Shown here one piece after another: positions 16,496 through 26,638 of a stretch of DNA of 62,016 nucleotides; position 1 is the first letter of the stretch; every line of letters begins with the position of its first letter. The notes beneath the pieces were generated by a model. It saw only the letters and a list, made by a program, of their open reading frames with translations. It searched no databases and was not told where the DNA came from. The stretch spans positions 1 through 62,016 of the forward strand of contig NZ_JBFAPC010000010.1 of the NCBI RefSeq assembly GCF_040675535.1. The letters are read 5' to 3'. The DNA is from Patulibacter sp040675535 (lineage in GTDB: Bacteria > Actinomycetota > Thermoleophilia > Solirubrobacterales > Solirubrobacteraceae). Made by a program: the position numbers and the translations under genes.

Positions 16496-16951
16496 TCAGC
16501 CCGGGCTCGTCGCCAGGTCGGCGGCCAGCTCGGCGATCGCCAGGTGCGCGTCGTCGTCCAGGCGCTCGAGGAGGTGGCGGCGCACGGCGACGGCGTGGAC
16601 CGGGACCGCGCGAGCGAATCGCTGGGTGCCCTCGGCGGTCATCGAGACCTCGACCCCGCCCGCGGCGAGCGGCTCGCGGAGCACCAGTCCGCGGCCCTCC
16701 ATGCGGCTGATGTGGTTGGACATCCGGCTCTGCGTCCAGCCGAGCACGTCGCACAGGTGCTGCTGCCGGACCGGCAGCGCGCCGTCGCCCGACGGGTCCG
16801 CGTCGGCGACGATCCGCAGGACGCCGAAGTCCGCGTCCGACAGGCCCGTCGCGACGCGGACGTCGCGGCGGACGCGCTCGAGGACGACGCCGCTGGCGTG
16901 CTTCCACGCGGCCCAGCGGGCGCGCTCCTCGTCGGTGAGCGGCGCGCTCAC
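16496..16951 (-). CDS. MarR-family transcriptional regulator
   Basis: 151 aa. Winged HTH at about 45-100: ATGLSDADFGVLRIVAD, LPVRQQHLCDVLGWTQSRMSNHISRMEGRGL, wing VEVSMTAEGTQRFARA. GTG start 16951. In the 212-bp gap upstream the minus strand shows TTGTCA and a TA-rich element with the directly repeated ATAGG, a possible own promoter and operator (about 17005-17075). It reads toward the glycoside hydrolase gene, but 223 bases separate them. Ligand unknown. Confidence 0.85.
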   Translation of the reverse strand: MSAPLTDEERARWAAWKHASGVVLERVRRDVRVATGLSDADFGVLRIVADADPSGDGALPVRQQHLCDVLGWTQSRMSNHISRMEGRGLVLREPLAAGGVEVSMTAEGTQRFARAVPVHAVAVRRHLLERLDDDAHLAIAELAADLATSPG

Positions 16952-17163
16952 GCGCCCGTCCGCCGCCGCGGGGTGGTGCTCCGGCGGGTGTCGCGTGGTC
17001 GCCTCACGAGAGGAACGCTATCCGATCTCCGGTCCGGATGACAATTGCCTATCGGGATTCACCTATTATTTCGGGACAGGCCCGCCGGGCCCCACCCCGG
17101 TGTCGCCGGGGTCACGCGCGACGACACCGCGCCCAGGCGGAGGGCCGGCGCCCGGCGCCCGCC

Positions 17164-17925
17164 TCAGGCGATCGCGATCCCGCCGTCGACGACGATCGTC
17201 GCGCCGGTGATGTACCCGGACCCCGCCCCGGCGAGGAAGACCACGGTCGCGGCGAGCTCCTCCGGCCGGCCGCCACGGCCCAGCAGCGCGCGCTCGGTCA
17301 CGCCATCCATGTAGCCGTCGGCGTACTGCTCCGTCATCTCGGACGGGAAGAACCCCGGGCAGATCGCGTTGACGCGGATGTCGCGGCGCCGGGACCACTG
17401 CTGCGCGAGGTCGCGCGTCAGCCCGAGCAGCCCCGCCTTGCTGGCGGTGTAGGCCGCCTGTGGCAGCCCGGCCGTCGTCAGCGCCAGGACGCTCGAGATG
17501 TTGATGATGCTGCCGCCGTCGGTCATCGCCCGCGCGGCCTCCTGGGCCATCCAGTAGCAGCCGTTGAGGTTCAGGTCGATCACGCCGCGGAACTGCTCGG
17601 GCGTCTCCTTCAGCGCGGGCACGGCGGTGCCGATCCCCGCGTTGTTGACGAGCACATCGACCCGGCCGAACTCGTCCTTCGCGCGCGCCACGAGCGCCGC
17701 GCAGGCCTCGGGGTCGGAGACGTCGGTCGGGACCGCCAGCGCCCGCCGGCCGGTGGACTCCACCAGCTCGACGGTCGCCTGCAGCTTGTCGGCGCGCCGG
17801 GCGGCGACGACGACGTCGGCCCCGGCCTCCGCCAGGCCCTTCGCGCACGCCACCCCGAGCCCGGCGGAGGCTCCGGTGACGATCGCGACCTTGCCGTGGA
17901 GGGAGAACAGCTCGTCGATGCTCAC
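17164..17925 (-). CDS. Short-chain dehydrogenase/reductase (SDR)
   Basis: 253 aa, classical SDR: cofactor motif VTGASAGLG (residues 17-25), acidic/basic loop VVAARRADKL favouring NADP(H), NNAGIG, Ser in NISSVLAL, catalytic YTASK (about 155), and GYITGATIVVDGG. GTG start at 17925. It lies 38 bp after the last LLM gene of the sulfur operon on the same strand and may be its distal gene; it could reduce or oxidise the carbonyl product released by the monooxygenases. That role is inferred from position only. Confidence 0.88.
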   Translation of the reverse strand: MSIDELFSLHGKVAIVTGASAGLGVACAKGLAEAGADVVVAARRADKLQATVELVESTGRRALAVPTDVSDPEACAALVARAKDEFGRVDVLVNNAGIGTAVPALKETPEQFRGVIDLNLNGCYWMAQEAARAMTDGGSIINISSVLALTTAGLPQAAYTASKAGLLGLTRDLAQQWSRRRDIRVNAICPGFFPSEMTEQYADGYMDGVTERALLGRGGRPEELAATVVFLAGAGSGYITGATIVVDGGIAIA

Positions 17926-17963
17926 GGTCCCGACCCTACGGCGCGCGGGGCCGGGACCGCCAG

Positions 17964-19229
17964 TCAGGCCCGCGCCGGCACCCCGCGCGCCGCGCTCCCG
18001 CCGATCCTGCTCCCCGCCGCCGCGCCGATGCGCGCCCCGCCGACGCCGGGCCACGCGTCGGCGAGCAGCTCGTACGAGCGCACCCGGTCGGCGTGGTCGT
18101 GCGTGATGGTCGTGATCACGAGCTCCTGGGCGCCGGTGGCGTCGCGGAGCTGCGCCAGCCGCTCCACGGCCGTCCGCGGCGAGCCCACGATCTGGGTCTT
18201 CACGCGGTCGGCGACGATCGGGTCGTCGTCCGGACCCCACGGCAGCGCCGCGGCCTCCTCCGCGCTCGGGAACGGGATCGCCCCGGCGCCGGTGCGGATG
18301 GAGCGGACCCAGTGGCGGAAGCCCGACGCGAGCTCCGCGGCGTGCTCGTCCGACTCGCCGACGACGACGTCGGCCGACACCGCGACGTACGGCTCCGGCA
18401 CGGCCTCCGACGGCCGGAACGCGGCGCGGTAGGCCGAGACCGCGTCGATCACCGTGGCGGGGCTGTGGTGGTAGCCGGCGACGAAGCGCAGGCCCTTCTC
18501 CCCCGCCACCGTGGCGCTCTCGCCGCCGTTGGCGCCGAGGATCCAGAGCTGCAGGTCCGCCTCCTCGGCCGGGTGCGCGTGCGCCTCGAACCCGTAGGAG
18601 GACTCGAACGTGCCGTCGAGGAGGGCGAGCACCTCGTCGATCTGCTCGGCGTAGCTCGGGACCCAGGCGCCCGGCTGCTGCAGCACGCTGAAGAGGTGCG
18701 CGATCTTCTCGGGGGAGAACGACGTGCTGTAGTCGAACTTCTTCGGCAGCAACAGCCCGTTGTCGGTCCGCTGGTCCTCCCGGTGGGCGTCGGCGTTCAG
18801 CGTCAGGTACGACGCGATCCCCTCGGCCAGCGCGGCCCGGGACTCGGCGTCGGTCTCGACGACGGTCGGGTCCTTCGGCTTCGTCCGGCCCGGCGAGCGG
18901 CCGATGCCGAGGTCCAGGCGGCCGGGATGCAGCGCGCTGATCAGCCCGAACTCCTCGACCGCCGACAGCGGCGTGCGGTGCCCGAACTGCACGCCGGCGG
19001 AGCCCAGGCGGATCGACTCCGTCGCCTGCGCCACCAGCGCGATCGCGACGGCCGGGGCCACGCCGATGATCCCGGGGTTGAGGTGGTGCTCGGCGAACCA
19101 GTAGCGCCCGTAGCCGAAGCGCTCCGCGCTCTGCGCGAGGTCGATCGCGTTGCGCGCCGCCTCCCCGGCGTTCGAGCCGCTGGAGATCGGGATGAGGTCC
19201 AGGACGGACAGCGGGACGGCGGGGCTCAT
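17964..19229 (-). CDS. LLM-class flavin-dependent oxidoreductase (MsnO8-like)
   Basis: 421 aa luciferase-like barrel: MSPAVPLSVLDLIPI start, RYWFAEHHLNPGIIGVAPAV, IRLGSAGVQFGHRTPLSAVEEF, LHPGRLDLGIGRSPG and LWILGANGGESATVAGEKGL. These are the blocks of the MsnO8/alkanal-monooxygenase-like subgroup, which uses reduced FMN (or F420) supplied from elsewhere and O2. It overlaps the preceding DszA/NtaA-like gene by four bases (ATGA), so it is part of the SAM-riboswitch operon. A paralogue is at 33127-34146. C-terminal 20 residues are Gly/Ala-rich and variable. Confidence 0.88.
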   Translation of the reverse strand: MSPAVPLSVLDLIPISSGSNAGEAARNAIDLAQSAERFGYGRYWFAEHHLNPGIIGVAPAVAIALVAQATESIRLGSAGVQFGHRTPLSAVEEFGLISALHPGRLDLGIGRSPGRTKPKDPTVVETDAESRAALAEGIASYLTLNADAHREDQRTDNGLLLPKKFDYSTSFSPEKIAHLFSVLQQPGAWVPSYAEQIDEVLALLDGTFESSYGFEAHAHPAEEADLQLWILGANGGESATVAGEKGLRFVAGYHHSPATVIDAVSAYRAAFRPSEAVPEPYVAVSADVVVGESDEHAAELASGFRHWVRSIRTGAGAIPFPSAEEAAALPWGPDDDPIVADRVKTQIVGSPRTAVERLAQLRDATGAQELVITTITHDHADRVRSYELLADAWPGVGGARIGAAAGSRIGGSAARGVPARA

Positions 19230-20611
19230 GCGGGGACTCCGGTCGGGACGGGGACGGCGGGCCGGCGCGTGCCGGCGGGCGGCAGGCCGAGGTGGTCGCG
19301 CAGGGTCGTGCCCTCGTACTCGCGGCGGAAGCTGCCGCGCTCCTGCAGCTCGGGGACGACGCGGTCGGCGAACTCGTCGAGGCCCGCCGGGGTGATGTGC
19401 GGGACGAGGATGAAGCCGTCGTCTGCGCGGGTCTGGACGCGCAGGTCGATCTCCTCGGCGATCTCGGCGGGGGTGCCGACGAACGTCTGCCAGGCGGCGT
19501 CCTCGATCGCGATGTCGCGGATCGAGAGGCTCCCGGCCTCGGCGCGGGCGCGCCACTCGCGGATCTTCTCCTGGCGGTCCTCGAACCGCCGCGCCTGGCC
19601 CTGCTGGATCGCCGTCCCGTCGTCGAGCGGCTCGATGTCGGGCAGCGGCCCGTCGGGGTCGTACGCGGTGAGGTCGCGGTTCCAGACGGCCTCGAGCAGC
19701 TGGATCGCCGTCGCGCCGCTGACCTGCTGCGTGCGGATCTCCGCTGCGCGCTCCTCGGCCTCGGCGTGCGTGTCGCCGATGACGAACGTCGCGGCGGGGA
19801 GCAGCAGCAGGTCGTCCTCGTGGCGGCCGTGCGCGGCCAGGCGGCCCTTGACCTCGCGGTAGAACGCGCGGGCCTCCTCGATCGGGCGCGGCAGCGTGAA
19901 GATGCCGTCCCCGTGACGTGCGCCGAAGTCCCGCCCGGCCTGCGAGTCGCCGGCCTGCAGGATCACGGGCTCGACCTGCGGCGTGCGCGGGACGGAGAAG
20001 CGCCCCTCGACGTCGAAGAACTCGCCGCGGTGGGCGAACCGGCCGGCGTCCTCGCCGGCCAGGAAGCGGCCGCTCGCGGCGTCCGCGGGGATCGCGTCGG
20101 CGGGCCAGCTGTTCCACAGCTCCCGCGCGATCGCCAGGAACTCGGTCGCCCGGTCGTAGCGGCGGTCGTAGGGCAGGTAGCCGCCGCGGCGGAAGTTCTC
20201 GCCGGTGAACGCGTCGGACGAGGTGACGACGTTCCAGCCGGCGCGGCCGCCGGAGAGCTGGTCGAGGCTCGCGAACTGGCGCGCGACCTCGTACGGCTCG
20301 TTGTACGTCGCGCTGATCGTGCCGATCAGGCCGAGGCGTTCCGTCACCGCGGCCAGTCCGGCGAGGACCGTCAGCGTGTCGGGCCGGCCGACGACGTCGA
20401 GGTCGTGGATCAGCCCCTTCTTCTCGCGCAGGCGCAGGCCCTCGGCGAGGAAGAGGAAGTCGAACTTCGCGCGCTCGGCGGTCTGCGCCAGGTGCACGAA
20501 CGACGCGAAGTCGATGTGGCTGCCCGACCGCGGGTCGGCCCAGACGGTCGTGTTGTTGACGCCGGGGAAGTGCGCGCCGAGGCGGACCTGGCGCTTGGGG
20601 ACGGGGCTCAC
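19226..20611 (-). CDS. NtaA/SnaA/DszA-family FMNH2-dependent monooxygenase
   Basis: 461 aa. RLGAHFPGVNNTTVWADPRS, FVHLAQTAERAKFDFLFLAEG, LIHDLDVVGRPDTLTVLAGL, LSGGRAGWNVVTSSDAFTGE, FILVPHITPAGLDEFADRVV and the C-terminal TTLRDHLGLPP are the hallmarks of the NtaA/SnaA/DszA family, which cleaves C-S or C-N bonds (dibenzothiophene sulfone, nitrilotriacetate). Here the SAM riboswitch context favours a sulfur substrate. GTG start, overlapping the preceding LLM stop by four bases. Closest relative in the window: 30626-31945. Confidence 0.9.
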   Translation of the reverse strand: MSPVPKRQVRLGAHFPGVNNTTVWADPRSGSHIDFASFVHLAQTAERAKFDFLFLAEGLRLREKKGLIHDLDVVGRPDTLTVLAGLAAVTERLGLIGTISATYNEPYEVARQFASLDQLSGGRAGWNVVTSSDAFTGENFRRGGYLPYDRRYDRATEFLAIARELWNSWPADAIPADAASGRFLAGEDAGRFAHRGEFFDVEGRFSVPRTPQVEPVILQAGDSQAGRDFGARHGDGIFTLPRPIEEARAFYREVKGRLAAHGRHEDDLLLLPAATFVIGDTHAEAEERAAEIRTQQVSGATAIQLLEAVWNRDLTAYDPDGPLPDIEPLDDGTAIQQGQARRFEDRQEKIREWRARAEAGSLSIRDIAIEDAAWQTFVGTPAEIAEEIDLRVQTRADDGFILVPHITPAGLDEFADRVVPELQERGSFRREYEGTTLRDHLGLPPAGTRRPAVPVPTGVPA

Positions 20612-21828
20612 GGGGCCTCCACGAGGTCGGGGGTGCGGGCGTAGCGGGAGAGCGGGCGGTCCAGGCCGAGGTGGCCACGGAGCGTGTCCGCCTCGTAGGC
20701 GGTGCGGAAGAGGCCGCGGCGCTGCAGCTCGGGGACGACGCCGTGGACGATCTGCGGCAGGTCGACGGCGGTCGCGGCGGGGCGCAGGCGGACGCCGGCG
20801 TAGCCCGCGCGGTGCCAGGCCTCGATCAGGTCGGCGAGCTCGGCGGGCGACCCGGCGAAGATCCGCGCGTCGGACGCGTACGCCTCGCCGCTGAGCGCGT
20901 CGAGCCGGTCGAGCCGGCCGCGGGCGGCGGACGGGTCGTCGTCGAGCACGACCACCAGGTCGCCGAGGACGAGCTGCGGCGGCGCGGGGCGGCGCACCTC
21001 CTCCTCCGCCGCGCGCACCTCCGAGAGGATCCGCACCAGGTCGTCGTCGCCGTGGGGCGTCACGAACAGGACGTCGCCGACCTGCGCGCCGAGGCGGTAC
21101 GGCAGCGGGCCGTGGGCGAGGATCGCGACCGGCGGCTGCCCCTGCGGCGAGCGTGGCACGATCGACGGCCCCTTGACCGAGAAGAAGCGGCCGCGGAAGT
21201 CCGCGTAGTGCAGGCGGTCGCGGTCGATGAAGCGGCCGGTCGGGACGTCGCGGATCTCGGCGCCGTCCTCCCAGCTGTCCCAGAGCCGGCGCAGGACCTC
21301 GGCGTGCTCGCCGGCCTCGGCGAAGAGGTCCTCGACGAACGCCACGATCTCGGGGTCGTCGAGGCGGTCGGGGGTGAAGTCGGGGAACGTGCGGACGCCG
21401 ACCAGGCGGGCGTCGGCGGCGCTCGGCCCGGCGGTCAGGCGCACCCCCGCCCGGCCGGTGCTGACGAAGTCCAGCGTCTGCAGCGCGGTGGCGACGTGAA
21501 ACGGCTCGGTGTGCGCGGTGACGACCGTGGGGACGATGCCGATGCGGCTGGTCAGCGGCGCGATGCGGGACGCGAGGAGGACCGCGTCGACGCGGCCACG
21601 GACGCGGTCGGTGCGCGGGGTCTGCGGGCCGTAGCCGTCGGTCTGCAGGCCGAGCCCGTCCTCGATCGTGACGAGGTCGAGGAGGCCCTCCTCGGCGAGC
21701 CGGACCTGCGCGGCCCAGTGCTCGGGGTCGCCCAGGCGGCGGGCGCCGTCGGGGTCCTCGCGCCAGGCGGCGGGGTGCCAGCCGACGTCGCTGAGCGCGA
21801 CGGCGAGGTGCAGCGGGTGGTCGGTCAT
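20608..21828 (-). CDS. LLM-class monooxygenase, DszA-related, 406 aa
   Basis: Luciferase-like fold: LAVALSDVGWHPAAWREDPD, LLDLVTIEDGLGLQ, SRIGIVPTVVTAHTEPFHVATA, LDFVSTGRAGVRLTAG, LWDSWEDGAEIRDVPTGRFI, LHYADFRGRFFSVKGPSIVP, and the C-terminal DTLRGHLGLDR shared with DszA-type enzymes. It lacks the VNNTTVW block and ends with the regular family tail. The paralogue at 31942-33003 shares the RLWDSWEDGAEIRD block. Operon position: 40 bp after the FAD oxidoreductase, 4-bp overlap with the next monooxygenase. Substrate unknown. Confidence 0.85.
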   Translation of the reverse strand: MTDHPLHLAVALSDVGWHPAAWREDPDGARRLGDPEHWAAQVRLAEEGLLDLVTIEDGLGLQTDGYGPQTPRTDRVRGRVDAVLLASRIAPLTSRIGIVPTVVTAHTEPFHVATALQTLDFVSTGRAGVRLTAGPSAADARLVGVRTFPDFTPDRLDDPEIVAFVEDLFAEAGEHAEVLRRLWDSWEDGAEIRDVPTGRFIDRDRLHYADFRGRFFSVKGPSIVPRSPQGQPPVAILAHGPLPYRLGAQVGDVLFVTPHGDDDLVRILSEVRAAEEEVRRPAPPQLVLGDLVVVLDDDPSAARGRLDRLDALSGEAYASDARIFAGSPAELADLIEAWHRAGYAGVRLRPAATAVDLPQIVHGVVPELQRRGLFRTAYEADTLRGHLGLDRPLSRYARTPDLVEAP

Positions 21829-21867
21829 CGGGGGCTCCTTCGGGGGGACGTGGAGGTGCTCATGCGC

Positions 21868-23027
21868 TCAGCCGAGGATCCGGGCGGCGCCGAAGCCGCC
21901 GGACAGGGCGCCGGTGGCGGTCGCGAAGCGGTCGGGCGAGAACGCGCGCAGGCGCGGGTCGGGGTCCTCGCCGGCGAGCAGGCCGGCGACGTGGTCGCCG
22001 AGGACGGGCGAGAGCTTGAAGCCGTGGCCGCTGGTGCCCGCGTCCACGACGATCCGCTCCGAGACCGCGCCGATGACCGGCTGCCAGTCGGGGCTGACGT
22101 CGTAGAGCGACGCCCAGCCGGCCCCGCGGCGGGCCGACGCGCGGGCGGGGGCGCGCCGGGCCGCGCGCGTCGCCAGCCACTCGTGCTCGTCGTCGTGGAT
22201 CTCGGCGTCCAGGACGTCGGGGTCCGACGGGACGGTCGGGGCGAGCGGGCCGAGCAGGAACTCGCCGGGGCCGCTCGGCCGCGAGTAGTAGCCGTTCACG
22301 ACGTCGAGCAGCACGTGGTCCAGCGCCGTCGCGATCGCCGCCGGCTCGTGCCGGAGCGCGGCGACGACGTGGCGCTCCGCGGTCAGCGGCAGGTCGACGC
22401 CGACCTGGAGCAGCAGCGGCCGGGTCCACGGGCCCGCGGCGACGAGGAGTCGCTCGACCGCGTGGACGGTGCCGTCCGCGAGCGTCACCCGCACGGCGTC
22501 GGCGTCCTCCGCGATCGCCACGACCGCGGTCCCGGTGCGGAACGTCGCCCCGAGGTCCGCGGCGCGCGCGGCGTACGAGACGGTCGTCGCGTGCGGGGCC
22601 GCGTATCCGGCGTGGTGCTCCCAGACGCCGATACCGACGTCGTCCAGGACGAGCCCGGGGTGGTCGGCCTCGAGCCGGTCGCGGTCGAGGACCTCGTGCT
22701 CGACGCCGGCGGCGGTCAGGCCCTCGGACGTCGCGCGGACGTCGTCGGCGTCGCCGGGCCCGTGCAGGACGAGCCCGCCGGTGCGGACGTAGCCGGAGCG
22801 CCCGCCGACGCGCGCGTCGAAGTCCGCGAGGATCCGCGTGCTCTCGCGCGCGACCTCGGCCAGGAAGCGGTTCGTGTAGTAGGAGCGGACGACGCCGCTG
22901 GCCCGGCCGGTCGGCCCCGACGCGGGCGTGCCGCGCTCGAAGACGACGACGTCGATCCCGCGGCGGGCCAGGTGGTACGCGGCGGTGGCGCCGTGCGCGC
23001 CGGCGCCGATGATGCCGACGGTGTGGC

Positions 23028-23031
<4 letters not shown>
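21868..23031 (-). CDS. FAD-dependent oxidoreductase of DAO/sarcosine-oxidase type
   Basis: 387 aa. GIIGAGAHGATAAYHLARRG (residues 5-25, FAD motif), VVVFERGTPASGPTGRASGV, RLLVAAGPWT and the C-terminal TSGHGFKLSPVLGDHVA (FAD ring contact) are those of D-amino-acid/sarcosine/glycine oxidases. It would oxidise an amine or amino acid released after transport. Stop of the fused ATPase and this start overlap by four bases (23028-23031). In the operon it sits between uptake and monooxygenase genes, consistent with a catabolic step on an N- and S-containing compound (inference). Confidence 0.87.
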
Positions 23032-24724
<1,693 letters not shown>

Positions 24725-24728
<4 letters not shown>

Positions 24729-25621
24729 CGGGCCACCCGCCCCTCGGCGCGCAGCTGCAGGCGGCGGCCGACCACGGTCACCGTCAGGACGGTCAGGGTG
24801 ATCGCCACGCCGGGGAAGACCGCCGGCCACCAGGCGACCGACAGGTAGTCGCGGCTGCTGGCGAGCATCGCGCCCCACTCGGCGGTCGGGGGCTGCGGGC
24901 CGAGCCCGAGGAAGCTCAGCGACGAGCCGACGCCGATCGCCGCACCGACGCCGATGGTCGCCAGGACGATCACCGGCCCGACCGCGTTGGGGACGACGTG
25001 GCGGAGGACGACCTGCGGCCGGCTCCAGCCGAGCCCGACGGCGGCCTCGACGAACGCCGAGCCGCGGATCCGCAGCACCTCGCCCCGGACGAGCCGGGCG
25101 TAGCCGGGGGTCGAGATCAGCGCGATGCCGAGGATCGAGTTGCGGGTGCCCGGGCCGAGCGCCGCGATGATCAGCAGCGCGAGCAGCAGACCGGGGACGG
25201 AGAGCAGGACGTCGAGCAGCCGCGACACGACGCGGTCGCCGACCCGGCCGCCCTGCGCGGCGAGCACGCCGAGCGCGGTCCCGAGCACGAGCGCGAGCGC
25301 GGACGCCGCGACGCCGATCAGGAGCGACGGCCCGGCGCCGTGGACGACGCGCGAGAAGATGTCGCGGCCGTTCTGGTCGGTGCCGAACCAGTGCGCGCCG
25401 CTCGGCCCGGTGAGGGTGTCGGCCGCGCTGGCGGCGTTGGGGTCGGTGCCCGTGAAGAGCCCGGGCGCGACCGCGGCGGCGACGAGCAGAGCCAGCAGCA
25501 GCAGGCTGAGGACGAGCCCGACGGGCACCCGCGTGCGGCGGGCCCGGGGACGGGCGAAGGGGATGGCGGCGGCCGGCGGCGCGGCCGCCCCGACGAGCCC
25601 GGGGGACGTGGTGGTGCTCAT
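24725..25621 (-). CDS. ABC transporter permease, DppC type
   Basis: 298 aa. N-terminal helix VGLVLSLLLLALLVAAAVAP, OppC-type segment GPSGAHWFGTDQNGRDIFSR, then five helices with the EAA loop EAAVGLGWSRPQVVLRHVVPNAVGPV (ATPase contact, about residues 190-215) and end GRRLQLRAEGRVAR. ATG 25621 overlaps the DppB-like stop (ATGA); its own stop overlaps the ATPase start. Inner membrane, pairs with the 25618-26508 permease. Confidence 0.92.
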
Positions 25622-26508
25622 GCGGCGGCCTTTCGCAGACGGGGGTCCAGGCGGACGTAGGCGGCGTCGATCGCGAGGTTGACGACGACGTAGAAGACGG
25701 CGGCGACGATCACGATGCCGGTGATCAGGGGGAAGTCCTTCGCGCCGATCGCGTTGACGATCAGGCGGCCGAGGCCCTGGCGGGAGAAGACCTGCTCGAT
25801 CACGACCGCGCCGCTGATCATCGCCCCGGCGATCCAGCCGGAGAGGGTCACGACGGGCATCAGCGCGTGGCGCAGGACGTGGCGCAACAGCACCGCGGAC
25901 TCGCCGAGCCCGCGGGTCCGGGCGGTGACGACGAACGGCTCGTCGAGCACGCGCTCGAGCCCCTGGCGCAGCACCTGGACCAGGAGCGCGGTCGGCGTCG
26001 CGGCCAGCGCGATCGTCGGCAGGACGAGGCCGGAGATCCCGTCGTTGCCGATCGCGGGGAACCAGTGCAGCCCGAAGGAGAAGACGCTGAGCAGCAGGAT
26101 GCCCAGCCAGAACGAGGGGATCGCGACGAGGACGACCTCGACCGCCGACGCCGGCCCGCGCACCCAGCGCGGGCGGTTGGCGGTCAGCAGCGCGACGACG
26201 ATGGCGGTCAGGAACGACACGACGGTGGCCGCCAGCAGCAGCTGGAACGTCGGCCCGATCTGCTGGCCGATCGCCTCGGAGACCGGCATCCGCAGCGCGT
26301 AGGACTGCCCGAGGTCGAGGTGCAGGAGGCGCCACAGGTACGCCCCGTACTGCTCGATCGGCGAGCGGTCGAGGTGGTAGTCGGAGACGATCTGCGCGCG
26401 GACCTCGGGGCTCAGCTGCGCGTTGCCCGCGATCGCGTCGACCACGTCGCCCTTGACGAGCGAGAGGGCGACGAAGGTCAGGGTGATCGCGCCCCACACG
26501 ACCAGCAC
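25618..26508 (-). CDS. ABC transporter permease, DppB type (apparent 5' frameshift)
   Basis: The open frame from GTG 26508 gives 296 aa: first helix VVWGAITLTFVALSL, DYHLDRSPIEQYGAYLWRL, EAA loop ARTRGLGESAVLLRHVLRHA, end AAYVRLDPRLRKAAA. DppB proteins begin about 15-20 residues earlier. An ATG at 26639, overlapping the lipoprotein stop (TGATG), opens another frame reading ARTVAGRLLRP, which joins this frame as LLRPLASAVLVVWGA if one G is added to the GGGG run at 26520-26523. The natural start is therefore probably 26639, with a one-base lesion or sequence error. Otherwise a shortened protein starts at 26508. Confidence 0.85.
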   Translation of the reverse strand: MLVVWGAITLTFVALSLVKGDVVDAIAGNAQLSPEVRAQIVSDYHLDRSPIEQYGAYLWRLLHLDLGQSYALRMPVSEAIGQQIGPTFQLLLAATVVSFLTAIVVALLTANRPRWVRGPASAVEVVLVAIPSFWLGILLLSVFSFGLHWFPAIGNDGISGLVLPTIALAATPTALLVQVLRQGLERVLDEPFVVTARTRGLGESAVLLRHVLRHALMPVVTLSGWIAGAMISGAVVIEQVFSRQGLGRLIVNAIGAKDFPLITGIVIVAAVFYVVVNLAIDAAYVRLDPRLRKAAA

Positions 26509-26638
26509 CGCGCTGGCGAGGGGCGCAGGAGACGGCCGGCCACCGTCCGCGCCGCGCGGGAGCGCGGGGCGGACGGGGACGGCCTGCGGCGGACGACCGA
26601 CGGCGGGGCCGCCGCGCCCTGGGTGCCGACGGAGCTCA